Notes: a model not told the origin generated them from the sequence alone. A stretch of DNA of 64,000 nucleotides from Clostridiales bacterium (GCA_004555205.1 SFIY01000001.1:1-64000), one strand, 5' to 3'. Positions 33,920 through 43,008 are shown, numbered from the stretch's first letter. Program-made: numbers and translations.

Positions 33920-35095
33920 ATGAAACACCTTCGCAAAATACTTCCCGCTGTTCTGCTGGCTGCTGTAACAGTCGTTGCCATGTGTATCATCGCTTTTTCC
34001 TCCCCGATCAATACGACGGAATTAGACACTTCTCTTGCCGCTTACACGGTTCCGAACACGGATGCCCAAGACCTTATTCCCGTGGCAGATCCCACTTCCG
34101 ATAAAACGCCCGCCGACGGAGAGACGACTGCTTTAGAAACACCTGCCGACGCGGAGGAAAACAAACCCGAGGAGGAGAAGAAGCAAGCTGAGGAGCAAAA
34201 ATCCTCCTCCACTTCCGTGATAGCAGTAGGTATTGTTGATGACGATGTCAATCTTCGCAAGAAAGCCAATACGCAAAGCGACATTCTTACCACCTTATCT
34301 TCCGGCACAACCGTTTCCATCCTCGATGAAAAGGACGGCTGGTATCAGGTGAACTATAGCGGCCAAAAGGGCTATATGTCCGCCGACTATGTGGTCAGCA
34401 AGACCTCCGCTTCCGATTTGAAGGGGTATGCCAAAGTCACTACGGATGCGCTGAATATGCGCAGCGCCCCCGATACGGGCAGTGATGTGGTCACTTTGGT
34501 CTATCAGGACGCATATGTCAAGCTCAAAGGCTTTGACAACGGTTGGTACAAGGTGTCCTACGACGATCATACCGGCTATATGTCCGGCGATTTTCTGGAT
34601 CCTGTTGCCAAAAAGCCCGAAGTGACATCCACCTCAAATTCCTCCGGCAGCGGTTCTTCTTCCCTCCCCAGCGGACAATCTGCCGGTGAGGGAACCGGTA
34701 CAGGCGCCGATATTGCCGACTTTGCGCTGAGCTTCTGCGGCGTGCCCTATGTCTATGGCGGCGCCTCTCCCAGCGGTTTCGACTGCTCCGGCTTCACCAT
34801 GTATGTATATAAGCACTTCGGTTATAGCCTGCCTCACGGCGCTACGCCGCAGATGAACTACGGCAGCGCGGTCAGCAGGGACAACCTGTCCGTGGGCGAT
34901 CTGATCTTCTTCTTCGATTCCGACTTTGCCGACAGCGGCGCCTCTCATGTGGGCATTTACATTGGCGGCGGTAAGCTTGTGCACGCTTCCTCCGGCCCGG
35001 GTTATTGCGTGAAGGTATCCTCTTTCAAAGGCGACAGTTCCACCGGCAATTACTACAACAGCGTCTATTTGACGGCCCGGCATATTGCCGACTGA
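33920..35095 (+). CDS. Secreted SH3b-NlpC/P60 (C40) peptidase
   Basis: 391 residues. An N-terminal signal or anchor (LPAVLLAAVTVVAMCIIAFSS) and an acidic linker precede two SH3b domains (about 100-160 and 170-227: VNLRKKANTQSDILTTL, LNMRSAPDTGSDVVTL). A Ser/Gly linker leads to the NlpC/P60 domain with Cys289 (GFDCSGF), His343 (ASHVGIYIGGG) and His355. It cuts peptidoglycan peptides and probably works in wall turnover or cell separation. Confidence 0.93.
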   Translation: MKHLRKILPAVLLAAVTVVAMCIIAFSSPINTTELDTSLAAYTVPNTDAQDLIPVADPTSDKTPADGETTALETPADAEENKPEEEKKQAEEQKSSSTSVIAVGIVDDDVNLRKKANTQSDILTTLSSGTTVSILDEKDGWYQVNYSGQKGYMSADYVVSKTSASDLKGYAKVTTDALNMRSAPDTGSDVVTLVYQDAYVKLKGFDNGWYKVSYDDHTGYMSGDFLDPVAKKPEVTSTSNSSGSGSSSLPSGQSAGEGTGTGADIADFALSFCGVPYVYGGASPSGFDCSGFTMYVYKHFGYSLPHGATPQMNYGSAVSRDNLSVGDLIFFFDSDFADSGASHVGIYIGGGKLVHASSGPGYCVKVSSFKGDSSTGNYYNSVYLTARHIAD

Positions 35096-35129
35096 CGCGT
35101 TGCTCTGCCGTTATTCCGCGCTATGCGTC

Positions 35130-35164
35130 CTCCCTGTTGGTTGATTCCGACAGGGAGTTTTTTT
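35130..35164 (+). terminator. Terminator of the NlpC/P60 gene
   Basis: CTCCCTGT...ACAGGGAG hairpin then TTTTTTT. Confidence 0.85.
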
Positions 35165-35234
35165 CCTCCTGCTGTGCCGGCTGCGATTTTGCCCGGCAGC
35201 GTGAGGGTCGTTCCATATACTGTAAAAAACGGTA

Positions 35235-35270
35235 AAAGCATCGCCGGTTCGTTTGAACCGGCGATGCTTT
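35235..35270. terminator. Terminator of the folD end of the operon
   Basis: AAAGCATCGCCGGTTC-GTTT-GAACCGGCGATGCTTT, near the 3' end of folD. Confidence 0.85.
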
Positions 35271-35290
35271 CTTTATTCGGAAATATGATA

Positions 35291-36136
35291 TTATTTCGGG
35301 ATACGGCATTTGGCGGCCTTATAGGTGTTTTCCATCAGCATGGCACGGGTCATGGGCCCGACACCGCCGGGCACCGGCGTAATATACGAGGCCACCTGGG
35401 AAACGGCAGCAAAATCCACATCGCCGCAGAGCTTACCGGCTTCGTTGCGGTTCATGGCCACATCAATGACCACGGCGCCCGGCTTCACCATGTCCGCCGT
35501 AATCAAGCCTGTCTTTCCCACGGCACTGACCAGAATATCCGCCTGAAGGCACTGCGCTTTCAGGTCCGGTGTTCTGCTGTGGCAGATGGTCACCGTGGCA
35601 TTCTCATGCAGCAGAAGCATCGCCATGGGCTTGCCCACAATATTGCTGCGGCCCACCACCACACAGTGCTTGCCGCCAGGGTCAATGCCGTATTCATGCA
35701 GGATTTCCATAACACCGGCAGGCGTACAGGGCTTATAATAGGCCTGTCCCTGCATGATGCGGCCCACATTTTCCGGATGGAATGCGTCCACATCCTTATC
35801 CGGTGCAATCGCTTCCAGCACCACACGCTCATCTATCTGCTCAGGCAGGGGCAACTGCACCAGAATACCGTCCACCGCGCCGTAATTGTTCATCTTTTCC
35901 ACCAAGTCCAGCACATCTTCCTGCGAAGCATCCTGCGGCAAATGGTAATCATAGCACATGATACCGCACTGGGCGCAGTCCCTTTCCTTATTACGCACAT
36001 AGACCTGCGAGGCGGGATTGTCCCCTACCAGAATAACTGCCAAACCGGGTTGACGGCGCAGTTTTGATGCCTTTTCACGGATCTGCGCTTTCACTTTCTC
36101 GGCAAGGGCCTTGCCGTCCATGATCACTGCACTCAT
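35291..36136 (-). CDS. folD: Methylenetetrahydrofolate dehydrogenase/cyclohydrolase
   Basis: 281 residues from ATG 36136 (CAGGAGGAAACAAA ahead). Motifs: LAVILVGDNPASQVYVRNKERDC, VDGILVQLPLPEQID and ITPVPGGVGPMTRAML; the NAD(P) part has VVVGRSNIVGKPMAMLLL. It interconverts methylene- and formyl-tetrahydrofolate. The longer frame upstream is the end of lgt in another frame. Its start overlaps the lgt stop (ATGA), so the two are coupled. Confidence 0.96.
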   Translation of the reverse strand: MSAVIMDGKALAEKVKAQIREKASKLRRQPGLAVILVGDNPASQVYVRNKERDCAQCGIMCYDYHLPQDASQEDVLDLVEKMNNYGAVDGILVQLPLPEQIDERVVLEAIAPDKDVDAFHPENVGRIMQGQAYYKPCTPAGVMEILHEYGIDPGGKHCVVVGRSNIVGKPMAMLLLHENATVTICHSRTPDLKAQCLQADILVSAVGKTGLITADMVKPGAVVIDVAMNRNEAGKLCGDVDFAAVSQVASYITPVPGGVGPMTRAMLMENTYKAAKCRIPK

Positions 36137-37032
36137 TTTGTTTCCTCCTGACGCGCGGCCACCTGATTGACATATAATTCCTCGGGCGTATGCGGTTTGA
36201 TTTTTATATGGTATAGCAGCATAAATGCCGACACCAGCACCATCACCAATGACAGGGCCTGGCTGACACGAATCGGCTGGCCGGCAATCGTCCAATTGAA
36301 CAAATACAGACTGTCGGTACGCAGGCCCTCGATCCAGAACCGGCCAATGCCGTACCACAGAAAGTAAAACAATGTATTCTCACCGTCAAAACGGCGTGCC
36401 TTGGACACCACAAAGACGATCAGCAACAGACCGATCAGATTCCACAGGCTCTCATAGAGGAAGGTGGGATGTACCTCGATCAGCGTACCGGCGGTAGTCG
36501 TCAACTGCATGCGCCAGGGCAGCGTGGTTTCTGCGCCGAAGGCTTCGCGGTTCATAAAGTTGCCCCAGCGGCCGAATATCTGACCGATCAGCAATCCCAT
36601 GACCACCAGGTCAAGCATGGCGCCGATTTTGAACTTCCGGCGGCGGCTGAGCAGCAGCGCCACGATCACCGTGGCGATAACACCGCCGTAAATGGCCAAG
36701 CCGCCGTCCCATATGGCGATCACTTCACGCCAATTGATGGTTCCGTCGCTGTTGCGGTAAAGATCCAAATAAAAAATCACATAATACAGTCTTGCACCGA
36801 TGATGCCAAACGGAATACCCCAAAGCAGACCGTCCAGCAGATCATCCTCGCTGATGCCGTACTTTTTGCGCTGCTTCATGCAAAACAGCAGCGCCATCAG
36901 CAGGCCGATGGCAATGATGATGCCGTACCAATACACGCCCTTGCCGATGTCCAGCGCCTTCGCGCTTGCGGTAAATGCCCAATCCCCGAAAAGGCCCGGA
37001 AAGCGGATGGGACTGTCTGTCATAATTTGCAT
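36133..37032 (-). CDS. lgt: Prolipoprotein diacylglyceryl transferase
   Basis: 299 residues, seven membrane helices. The Lgt signature region is IFGRWGNFMNREAFG, with GARLYYVIFY upstream and HPTFLYESLWNLIG and GIGRFWIEGLRTDSL downstream. It attaches diacylglycerol to lipobox cysteines; several such lipoproteins occur in this window. It lies between the M16 pair and folD, with junctions of a few bases or overlaps, so all four genes look like one operon. Confidence 0.95.
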   Translation of the reverse strand: MQIMTDSPIRFPGLFGDWAFTASAKALDIGKGVYWYGIIIAIGLLMALLFCMKQRKKYGISEDDLLDGLLWGIPFGIIGARLYYVIFYLDLYRNSDGTINWREVIAIWDGGLAIYGGVIATVIVALLLSRRRKFKIGAMLDLVVMGLLIGQIFGRWGNFMNREAFGAETTLPWRMQLTTTAGTLIEVHPTFLYESLWNLIGLLLIVFVVSKARRFDGENTLFYFLWYGIGRFWIEGLRTDSLYLFNWTIAGQPIRVSQALSLVMVLVSAFMLLYHIKIKPHTPEELYVNQVAARQEETK

Positions 37033-37033
37033 A

Positions 37034-38311
37034 TTACTCTGCCTCCTTGGGTTCGATCACGGACATGGCCGCATGTTCCTCACAAATATAATGACCAATG
37101 AAATCCAGCAGATCCTGCTTGCTGATGGAATCAAAAACCTCCGGGAAACAGTAGGCATCAAAGCCGTTAAAGCAGCCCTCCACCATGGAAACGGCAATGG
37201 ATTCAAAGGAATTCAGGCTCTTGATGCTTGTACCGAATACGGCGCGGCGTACACGCTGGTAATACGCCTCATCGATGCCTTCCCGCACCAGGCGCTGTGC
37301 CTCGTCCAGAATGGCCTTCTTAACGGCCTCCGGGTCATTACTGTCGCCGCCGGCATAGACATAGGCCACGCCCGGCAGCAGGTCATAGGCGCAGCCGAAG
37401 GAGCTGTTGACCAGTCCCTCGCTGTAAAGACGGGTATACAGCGGGCTGGAATCCCCCATCAGAATATCACACGCCAGATCACCGATGACATTATTGCGGA
37501 TGCGCTCATTGCCCTGCGGCGCATTGGGACACTTAAAGCCCAGCAGGAAGGTCGGCATGGACACCTCCATCCGCTCACGGCACACCTTATGCTTGGGCAC
37601 AAGCGCCTCGTCCGCGCCGTAATCACGGCGGATTTCGCCGCCGCTCTCCTGCGGCAGCACTTCCTCCGCCAGACGGAAAACCGCCTCCGCCTCCACATCG
37701 CCTACCACCACCAGGCACATATTGGACGGGGTATAAAACGCCTTATGGCAATCGTACAGCGTTTGGGCGGTGATATGGGAAATGCTCTCCACCGAGCCTG
37801 CCACAGGTACGCGGACAGGGCTTTTTTCATACAAGCACTGCATGAGATTTTTATAGACCTGCCATTCGGGATTGTCCTCGATCATGCCGATCTCCTGGGC
37901 AATAATCCCCTGCTCCTTGGCAACACTTTCCTCCGTAAAATAGGGGATCGACACAAAGGAGAGCAAAATTTTCAGATTCTCAAAGAAATGCTCCGTGGAA
38001 TCAAAATAGTAGGCCGTCATGGCATTGGAGGTGAAGGCATTGGGCTCAGCGCCGTTCTTTGCCAGCTCCTGCAGGGCATTGCCCTGCGCCGTGTCAAACA
38101 TCTTATGCTCCAGGTAATGGGCAATACCTGCCGGCGTATCCAGCCATTCGCCGTCCTTTTCAAAACGCATATCCATGCCGCCGTAGCGTGTGGCAAACAT
38201 GGCATATTTGCGGCGGAATCCCCTCTTGGGAACGACACAGACCGGCAATCCGTTAGGCAGCGTATGCCAGATCGCCTGCTCGCCAAGGCGAGGATAATCG
38301 ACTATAGGCAA
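37034..38311 (-). CDS. M16 peptidase, catalytic partner (YfmH-like)
   Basis: 425 residues. The inverted zinc motif is HYLEH (His65, Glu68, His69) in AGIAHYLEHKMFD, with the second glutamate expected downstream in ESVAKEQGIIAQEIGMIEDN. It is a zinc peptidase of the pitrilysin type. The start is TTG at 38311 with AAGGAGGGGG before it, two bases after its partner's stop. The partner lacks the motif, so together they likely form a heterodimer. Confidence 0.9.
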   Translation of the reverse strand: MPIVDYPRLGEQAIWHTLPNGLPVCVVPKRGFRRKYAMFATRYGGMDMRFEKDGEWLDTPAGIAHYLEHKMFDTAQGNALQELAKNGAEPNAFTSNAMTAYYFDSTEHFFENLKILLSFVSIPYFTEESVAKEQGIIAQEIGMIEDNPEWQVYKNLMQCLYEKSPVRVPVAGSVESISHITAQTLYDCHKAFYTPSNMCLVVVGDVEAEAVFRLAEEVLPQESGGEIRRDYGADEALVPKHKVCRERMEVSMPTFLLGFKCPNAPQGNERIRNNVIGDLACDILMGDSSPLYTRLYSEGLVNSSFGCAYDLLPGVAYVYAGGDSNDPEAVKKAILDEAQRLVREGIDEAYYQRVRRAVFGTSIKSLNSFESIAVSMVEGCFNGFDAYCFPEVFDSISKQDLLDFIGHYICEEHAAMSVIEPKEAE

Positions 38312-38312
38312 C

Positions 38313-39578
38313 TCACTCCCCCTCCTTTCCCTTCAGGAAATACACGGTGTCCAGCCCAATACTCCGTGCTGCGGCACAGATGCGCTCCGGCGTAACCTGC
38401 CGGATCTGCTCGGCCAGATCTTCCGGTGTATCGCTCTGGCCGGTGGCCGCCTGACCCAGATAAAAATTCTCCAATGCGCCCTGTGAATCATGCAGCGATT
38501 GCAGCGAGCTGAGCATGGTACTGCGTGCACCCTCCAGCTCCCAGTCCTCCCAATCGCCGCTTTGCACGGCGGTCAATTGCTTCATGATCTCCTCAAAGGC
38601 CCGATCATAGTCCTTGGTTTCAATACCGGAGGATACGGTCATAATCCCCTTGGACCGGGCATAGGAGGATGAGGCGTAATAGCACAGCGACAGCTTTTCG
38701 CGGACATTCAAAAACAGCTTGGAATTGCTGGAGCCGCCGAATATCAGATTCGCCATGATAAGGGCAGGCACATCATGGCTTCCGCAGCGAAACCCCATGG
38801 ACAGCTTGCCCTGTGTCACATCCATGGTTTCCGTCACAATCCGAGGCTCGGTGGGGGCGTCATAGCGGCGAGCAGGTTCAATCTCTGCTGCCTTGCCGCG
38901 GCAGAGTGCGGCGAACGCCTCCAGCAAGGCATCCTCCACACGGCGCTCCTCCGCACTGCCGCAATAGAACAGCTCCATGCGGCTTTGGGGCAGCAGGCTT
39001 TGATAATGCTGATACAGTTTTTGATTATTGATCTTCTTCACCGTTTCTTCATCGCCCAAACGGCTGACACCGTAGGGCTCGTCGGCACACATCTCCTGCA
39101 GCAGACGCAGCTCCGCCCAATCGCGCTTATCGTTGCGCACCGAGCGAATGGCATCGATCAGGTTACACTTTTCGCTCTCCACATAGGCGGGCAGAAAGCG
39201 GCCGCCGCGGGTAACAGGGTCCAAAAACAGCTCGCCCATCAGCTCTGCGGCAGGCTCCAGCAAACGCTCACCGCCAAGGGCAAAATGATCGTCTACCACC
39301 GTGCCCACAAAACCCACACACTGGGTTTCGCCGCACTTGCGGACAGTGGGACTGATCTGTGCGCCGTAAAGGCGGTCCATCGCCGCAGAAAGCTGCTCCA
39401 TATCCGGGCAGCGCATGGTGCCGCGGTGCAGCACAGCAGGAAACAGCGCGTTATAGCTTGCCGTATCCTTGCACAGAGGCGTGACCAGATGTGCCGAGAA
39501 ACAGCTTGTTTTAAACTTCGTCGCAGGCAGATATGTTAAGAAGACATTCTGCATGATCTCCTTGCGTACTTCATTCAT
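38313..39578 (-). CDS. M16-family peptidase-like partner, no zinc motif (YfmF-like)
   Basis: 421 residues from ATG 39578 (AACAGGAGGTACCTGTG ahead). The fold is M16 (RIVTETMDVTQGKLSMGFRCG, ANLIFGGSSNSKLFLNVREKLSLCYYASSSYA), but the HxxEH motif is missing: the matching segment reads ALFPAVLHRGTMRCPDM. In related pairs the inactive member shapes the substrate chamber. It heads the operon M16-M16-lgt-folD. Confidence 0.88.
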   Translation of the reverse strand: MNEVRKEIMQNVFLTYLPATKFKTSCFSAHLVTPLCKDTASYNALFPAVLHRGTMRCPDMEQLSAAMDRLYGAQISPTVRKCGETQCVGFVGTVVDDHFALGGERLLEPAAELMGELFLDPVTRGGRFLPAYVESEKCNLIDAIRSVRNDKRDWAELRLLQEMCADEPYGVSRLGDEETVKKINNQKLYQHYQSLLPQSRMELFYCGSAEERRVEDALLEAFAALCRGKAAEIEPARRYDAPTEPRIVTETMDVTQGKLSMGFRCGSHDVPALIMANLIFGGSSNSKLFLNVREKLSLCYYASSSYARSKGIMTVSSGIETKDYDRAFEEIMKQLTAVQSGDWEDWELEGARSTMLSSLQSLHDSQGALENFYLGQAATGQSDTPEDLAEQIRQVTPERICAAARSIGLDTVYFLKGKEGE

Positions 39579-39653
39579 CACAGGTACCTCCTGTTCGTAC
39601 AGCAATACAGGCTATATTATATCTCAACCGGACAAAAATTGCAAGAAATCCTC

Positions 39654-39683
39654 TTGCCAGATAACGCGGCAGTGGTGTATGAT
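39654..39683 (+). promoter_or_regulatory. Promoter of niaR
   Basis: TTGCCA (39654-39659), 18 bp, TATGAT (39678-39683). It is divergent from the M16 operon. Confidence 0.5.
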
Positions 39684-39715
39684 ACAAATATATTTTGTGA
39701 AGGGAGTGGTGAGGT

Positions 39716-40237
39716 GTGACCTCTGTGGAAAGACGACAGCAGATCTATGCGCTGCTGTGTGCGGCTGACAGGCCGCTCAGTGCCGCTACACTGGCCGGTC
39801 AATGTGGCGTGACACGGCAGGTCATCGTGGGTGACATTGCCCTGCTGCGCGCCGAGGGGCATAACATCGCCGCCACACCGCGCGGTTATGTGATTCCCGC
39901 CGAAAATACCGGCTTAATCCGCTGCGTGGCCTGTTCTCACTCTTTAGAAGGCACCCGCGAAGAGCTGCATGCCATGGTGGACTGCGGCTGTACCGTACTG
40001 GATGTGATTGTGGAGCACCCCGTTTACGGTCAGTTGACCGCCATCCTGCAATTGAGCAGCCGCTACGATGTGGAGCAGTTTATTTCCAAAATGCGCAACA
40101 GCAGTGCCGCGCCCTTGTCGGCTTTGACCGAGGGCATCCATTTGCATACCCTATCTTGCCCCAGCGAGGATGCTTTTGCTCATTTGAAAGAACAACTGAA
40201 ACAAATGGGTGTCCTTCTGCCGGAGCAGACCGATTGA
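39716..40237 (+). CDS. niaR: Nicotinate-responsive repressor NiaR
   Basis: 173 residues from GTG 39716 (GAAGGGAGTGGTGAG ahead). It has an N-terminal winged helix (RRQQIYALLCAADRPLSAATLAGQCGVTRQVIVGDIALLRAEGHNI) and a 3H domain with its three conserved histidines: THE-type EEH segment IVEHPVYGQL, LTEGIHLHTL. NiaR represses NAD-synthesis and niacin-uptake genes when nicotinate is plentiful. The next gene is an EIIC-like transporter with a dyad over its promoter. Confidence 0.9.
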   Translation: MTSVERRQQIYALLCAADRPLSAATLAGQCGVTRQVIVGDIALLRAEGHNIAATPRGYVIPAENTGLIRCVACSHSLEGTREELHAMVDCGCTVLDVIVEHPVYGQLTAILQLSSRYDVEQFISKMRNSSAAPLSALTEGIHLHTLSCPSEDAFAHLKEQLKQMGVLLPEQTD

Positions 40238-40240
40238 CCA

Positions 40241-40300
40241 TTGACAAATCGGATATTTCGCCTATAATGAAGTAGACATGTGTCAAGACACCTGTCTACT
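40241..40300 (+). promoter_or_regulatory. Promoter and 30-bp dyad operator of the EIIC-like gene
   Basis: TTGACA (40241-40246), 16 bp, TATAAT (40263-40268). Directly after the -10, AGTAGACATGTGTC and GACACCTGTCTACT face each other around AA (40271-40300, one mismatch). The position over the transcription start is that of a repressor site; NiaR, encoded just upstream, is the obvious candidate. Confidence 0.75.
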
Positions 40301-40323
40301 TCTCTACATATATGAGGGTTATT

Positions 40324-41430
40324 ATGGAAAAGATTCAGGCATTTTTGAAGAGGAAGAACATCGTGTTCTCCGCCAAACGGTATTTTATCGATGCCATGAG
40401 CGCCATGGCGCAGGGTTTGTTCTGTACGCTGCTGGTGGGCACGATTTTGAACACCATCGGCACGCAGTTCCACATTGCTTTCCTGACCGATGCTTTTTTG
40501 ATTATTAAGCAGGGCGATCAGGAGCTGGCCTACACCATTGGCGGTCTGTGTTCGCTGCTGGTAGGCCCGGGTATGGCCGTGGCGATCGGGCGGGCCCTGG
40601 AGTGCCCTCCCATGGTGCTGTTTTCGCTGATCCCCGTGGGTTTTGCCACCAACGCATTGGGCGGTGCAGGCGGCCCGCTGGCCGTGTTTTTTGTGGCCAT
40701 TTTGGCTTCCGAGATCGGTAAAGCGGTCAGCAAGGAAACCAAGATCGATCTTCTGGTAACGCCTATCGTCACGATCCTTTGCGGTATCGGATTTGCGGCC
40801 ATTGTGGCCGCACCCATCGGTACGGCCGCCAGCGCCGTCGGCAAGGCGATCATGTGGGCCACCGATCTGCAGCCGTTCTTTATGGGTATTCTGGTGTCTG
40901 TCATCATCGGTGTGGCGCTGACATTGCCCATCTCCTCCGCTGCCATCTGCGCGGCGTTGGGTCTGACCGGTCTGGCAGGCGGCGCGGCCGTGGCAGGCTG
41001 CTGCGCACAGATGGTGGGCTTTGCCGTGATGAGCTTCCGCGAAAACCGCTGGGGCGGCTTGGTGGCACAGGGTATCGGTACCAGCATGCTGCAAATGGGC
41101 AACATTGTGCGCAATGTACGCATTTGGATTCCGCCTACGCTGGCCGCCGCCGTGACCGGCCCTATCGCCACCTGCCTGTTCCGTCTGGAAATGAACGGCG
41201 CGGCGGTTTCCTCCGGTATGGGCACCTGCGGTTTCGTGGGCCAGATCGGTGTTTATACCGGCTGGGTCAATGATATTGCCTCCGGTGCAAAGGCTGCCAT
41301 CACCGGTATGGACTGGTCGGGTTTGGTGCTGATCTCCTCCGTGCTGCCCGCCATTTTGACTTGGCTGTTCGCCATGCCGCTGCGTAAGTGGGGCTGGATC
41401 AAAGAGGGCGATTTGAAACTGGATCTGTAA
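40324..41430 (+). CDS. Orphan PTS EIIC-like (PTS_EIIC_2) membrane transporter
   Basis: 368 residues, about eight to ten membrane helices. Its sequence is like the PTS_EIIC_2 group (IDAMSAMAQGLFCTLLVGTILNTIG, SLLVGPGMAVAIGRALECPPMVLF, TNALGGAGGPLAVFFVAILASEIGK). No EIIA or EIIB gene is near, so transport may not depend on phosphorylation. ATG 40324 has GAGGG before it. Placed after niaR with a strong operator, it may carry nicotinate or nicotinamide; that is a hypothesis. Confidence 0.8.
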   Translation: MEKIQAFLKRKNIVFSAKRYFIDAMSAMAQGLFCTLLVGTILNTIGTQFHIAFLTDAFLIIKQGDQELAYTIGGLCSLLVGPGMAVAIGRALECPPMVLFSLIPVGFATNALGGAGGPLAVFFVAILASEIGKAVSKETKIDLLVTPIVTILCGIGFAAIVAAPIGTAASAVGKAIMWATDLQPFFMGILVSVIIGVALTLPISSAAICAALGLTGLAGGAAVAGCCAQMVGFAVMSFRENRWGGLVAQGIGTSMLQMGNIVRNVRIWIPPTLAAAVTGPIATCLFRLEMNGAAVSSGMGTCGFVGQIGVYTGWVNDIASGAKAAITGMDWSGLVLISSVLPAILTWLFAMPLRKWGWIKEGDLKLDL

Positions 41431-41434
41431 GCAA

Positions 41435-41468
41435 AATAACGCCATCACCCAACGGTGATGGCGTTATT
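41435..41468. terminator. Bidirectional terminator
   Basis: AATAACGCCATCACC-CAAC-GGTGATGGCGTTATT between convergent genes. Confidence 0.88.
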
Positions 41469-41471
41469 CAT

Positions 41472-42047
41472 TCATTCAAAAAGGCTGTTTTCCAGATTTT
41501 GCAGACCCTCTTCCATTTCAGCAAAGCCGGATACATCGGGCTCCGCCAAAACCTGCTGTGCCTGCTGCAGCTTCTGGGAAAACTGCTCCGTGACCGCCAA
41601 ATACTTGGTCTTCATTTCCTCACACCAGCCACGCTGCTTGTTCACAATCTCCTGCATCTGTGCAATAGCCGCCCTGCGGAACTCCTCCGTGCGGCGATGG
41701 GCGCTGATTTCAATATCGGCAATGTGGTCCTTCAAAGAACGGTACTCCTGCGCCTGCGTGCGCAGCATGGCAGCCTCCTCCTCCAACTGCTGCAGCTTCT
41801 CCTGCGCGGCCTGCCATTCCTGCTGCCATTTTTCGGCGGCGCGATTTTCGTTTTCTTGATCGACAAACTGCTGGCGCAGCATCGTCAGCTCAACCTGCAT
41901 TTCCTGATTACTCTTGGTCAGCGCCTCGTTCTGTTCCGTCAATGTAGCGATTCTCGCTTTATTCTCTTTTGCCGTTCTGTCAATATACGCAATGACATCT
42001 TCGGGATCAAAGCCACCGAACATACATTTTTTAAAGTTTTCACTCAT
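41472..42047 (-). CDS. DivIVA-like coiled-coil protein
   Basis: 191 residues. The opening FKKCMFGGFDPEDVIAYIDRTAKEN is like the DivIVA/GpsB membrane-targeting segment. A long coiled coil follows to about residue 170 (LTEQNEALTKSNQEMQVELTMLRQQ, EEEAAMLRTQAQEYRSLKDHIADIE). Members locate to curved membranes or the septum. No division genes are adjacent, so its exact place is unknown. Confidence 0.75.
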   Translation of the reverse strand: MSENFKKCMFGGFDPEDVIAYIDRTAKENKARIATLTEQNEALTKSNQEMQVELTMLRQQFVDQENENRAAEKWQQEWQAAQEKLQQLEEEAAMLRTQAQEYRSLKDHIADIEISAHRRTEEFRRAAIAQMQEIVNKQRGWCEEMKTKYLAVTEQFSQKLQQAQQVLAEPDVSGFAEMEEGLQNLENSLFE

Positions 42048-42201
42048 CCCATGATCCTCCGTGCAGTTTTCTCTACTATGTCTTTTACCATATCATAAAT
42101 ACATCTTAAATACAAGTGCGAAAAAGTTTTAAAAAAATTGAAAAAATGCTTGCATTTTGTAAATCCGTATGGTAATATAATCAAGTCGTCTGAAGTGACA
42201 C

Positions 42202-42278
42202 GCGCCGTTAGCTCAGCTGGATAGAGCGTCTGGCTACGGACCAGAAGGCCGGGGGTTCGAATCCCTCACGGCGTGCCA
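42202..42278 (+). tRNA. tRNA-Arg (anticodon ACG)
   Basis: A 77-base cloverleaf: acceptor GCGCCGT/ACGGCGT (G-T first pair), anticodon stem TCTGG/CCAGA around loop CTACGGA, so anticodon ACG (A34 becomes inosine). CCA is encoded. Its 3' half and terminator are repeated at 46091, marking an integration site. Confidence 0.96.
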
Positions 42279-42318
42279 AAAAGTTCGTGAAATCTTTGAT
42301 TTCACGAACTTTTTGTTT
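42234..42318 (+). repeat. attL: 85-bp direct repeat within tRNA-Arg
   Basis: The 85 bases from CTACGGACCAG in the anticodon loop to the end of the tRNA terminator recur at 46091-46175 with one difference (T at 42296, C at 46153). This is the left end of an integrated element. Confidence 0.93.
42278..42314 (+). terminator. Terminator of tRNA-Arg(ACG)
   Basis: AAAAAGTTCGTGAAATC-TTT-GATTTCACGAACTTTTT starting at the encoded CCA. A copy lies in attR. Confidence 0.85.
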
Positions 42319-42404
42319 ACAATTGTTTCAAGACATTTTGGGTCAAAAACTGGGTCAGCGTTTGACCCAAACGCTGACCCCAACGGGACGCGGAGCGGAA
42401 AGTG

Positions 42405-42680
42405 TCAGACAGCACGGGAGAGGATATTCCCCATGGTTTGCGCCGCTTTCAGCTGCGCGTCGGTGGTGACGTGGGCGTAGGTGTCCAGCGTGAAGCCTGC
42501 GGAGTATAGTGACCCAACATACTGCTGACGGTTTTCACGTCCATACCGTTCTGGAGTGCGAGGGTGGCGAAGGTATGGCGGAGGTCGTGAAAGCGGATGC
42601 GGGGCAGTCCGGCTCGTTTCAGCACCCGCTGGAGCATATCTCTCTGGTGCAGTGTCCCTGCCCCATCCTGAAAATGGTCA
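42405..42680 (-). pseudogene. Tyrosine-type integrase remnant, truncated and frameshifted
   Basis: Only the C-terminal part is left. One frame gives LQRVLKRAGLPRIRFHDLRHTFATLA and QNGMDVKTVSSMLGHY (Arg and His-x-x-Arg box). It then shifts near 42503-42507 where two extra bases appear; the second frame continues GFTLDTYAHVTTDAQLKAAQ and MGNILSRAV, which holds the catalytic tyrosine, and stops at 42405. The 5' part is missing beyond about 42680. It lies next to attL, as integrases of tRNA-targeted elements do. The element is probably immobile. Confidence 0.88.
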
Positions 42681-42937
42681 CACAGCGGCTCACATGGGCG
42701 AAGAGGAGTGACTGCCGCCAGATGATACCGATAACCGGAGGAAGCGGATGTGCGCGTTTACAGCGCGCATCCGCTTCCTCCGGCACCGCGGCCCCGCAGG
42801 GCAGCGCAGCTACTACTACTGAGTTCCTGATGCGCCTGCCTTTCGAGCCGAAACACGGGCAAGAGAAAGATGACTTTCACGCCGAAAACGACATCGCAGG
42901 GCAGTTGCCTTGCGGGATCCCATACGTTCAGACAGAG
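42638..42937. other. Non-coding stretch with a long hairpin
   Basis: No gene is supported here. At about 42736-42784 CCGGAGGAAGCGGATG pairs with CATCCGCTTCCTCCGG, with CGCG inner arms. It may be a terminator-like or processing hairpin of the element. The rest I cannot assign. Confidence 0.4.
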
Positions 42938-42975
42938 AAACACCCTGCAAGATTTTGCCGTCTTGCAGGGTGTTT
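42938..42975 (-). terminator. Terminator of the element surface protein
   Basis: AAACACCCTGCAAG/CTTGCAGGGTGTTT hairpin, 34 bases after the stop. Confidence 0.8.
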
Positions 42976-43008
42976 GCGATCGGTTATTCTATTTTGTTCC
43001 GTTTCTTG

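Noticed and set aside
42736..42784. Long hairpin as an insertion-sequence end
   Set aside because: There is no transposase, target duplication or second copy; described only as a hairpin.
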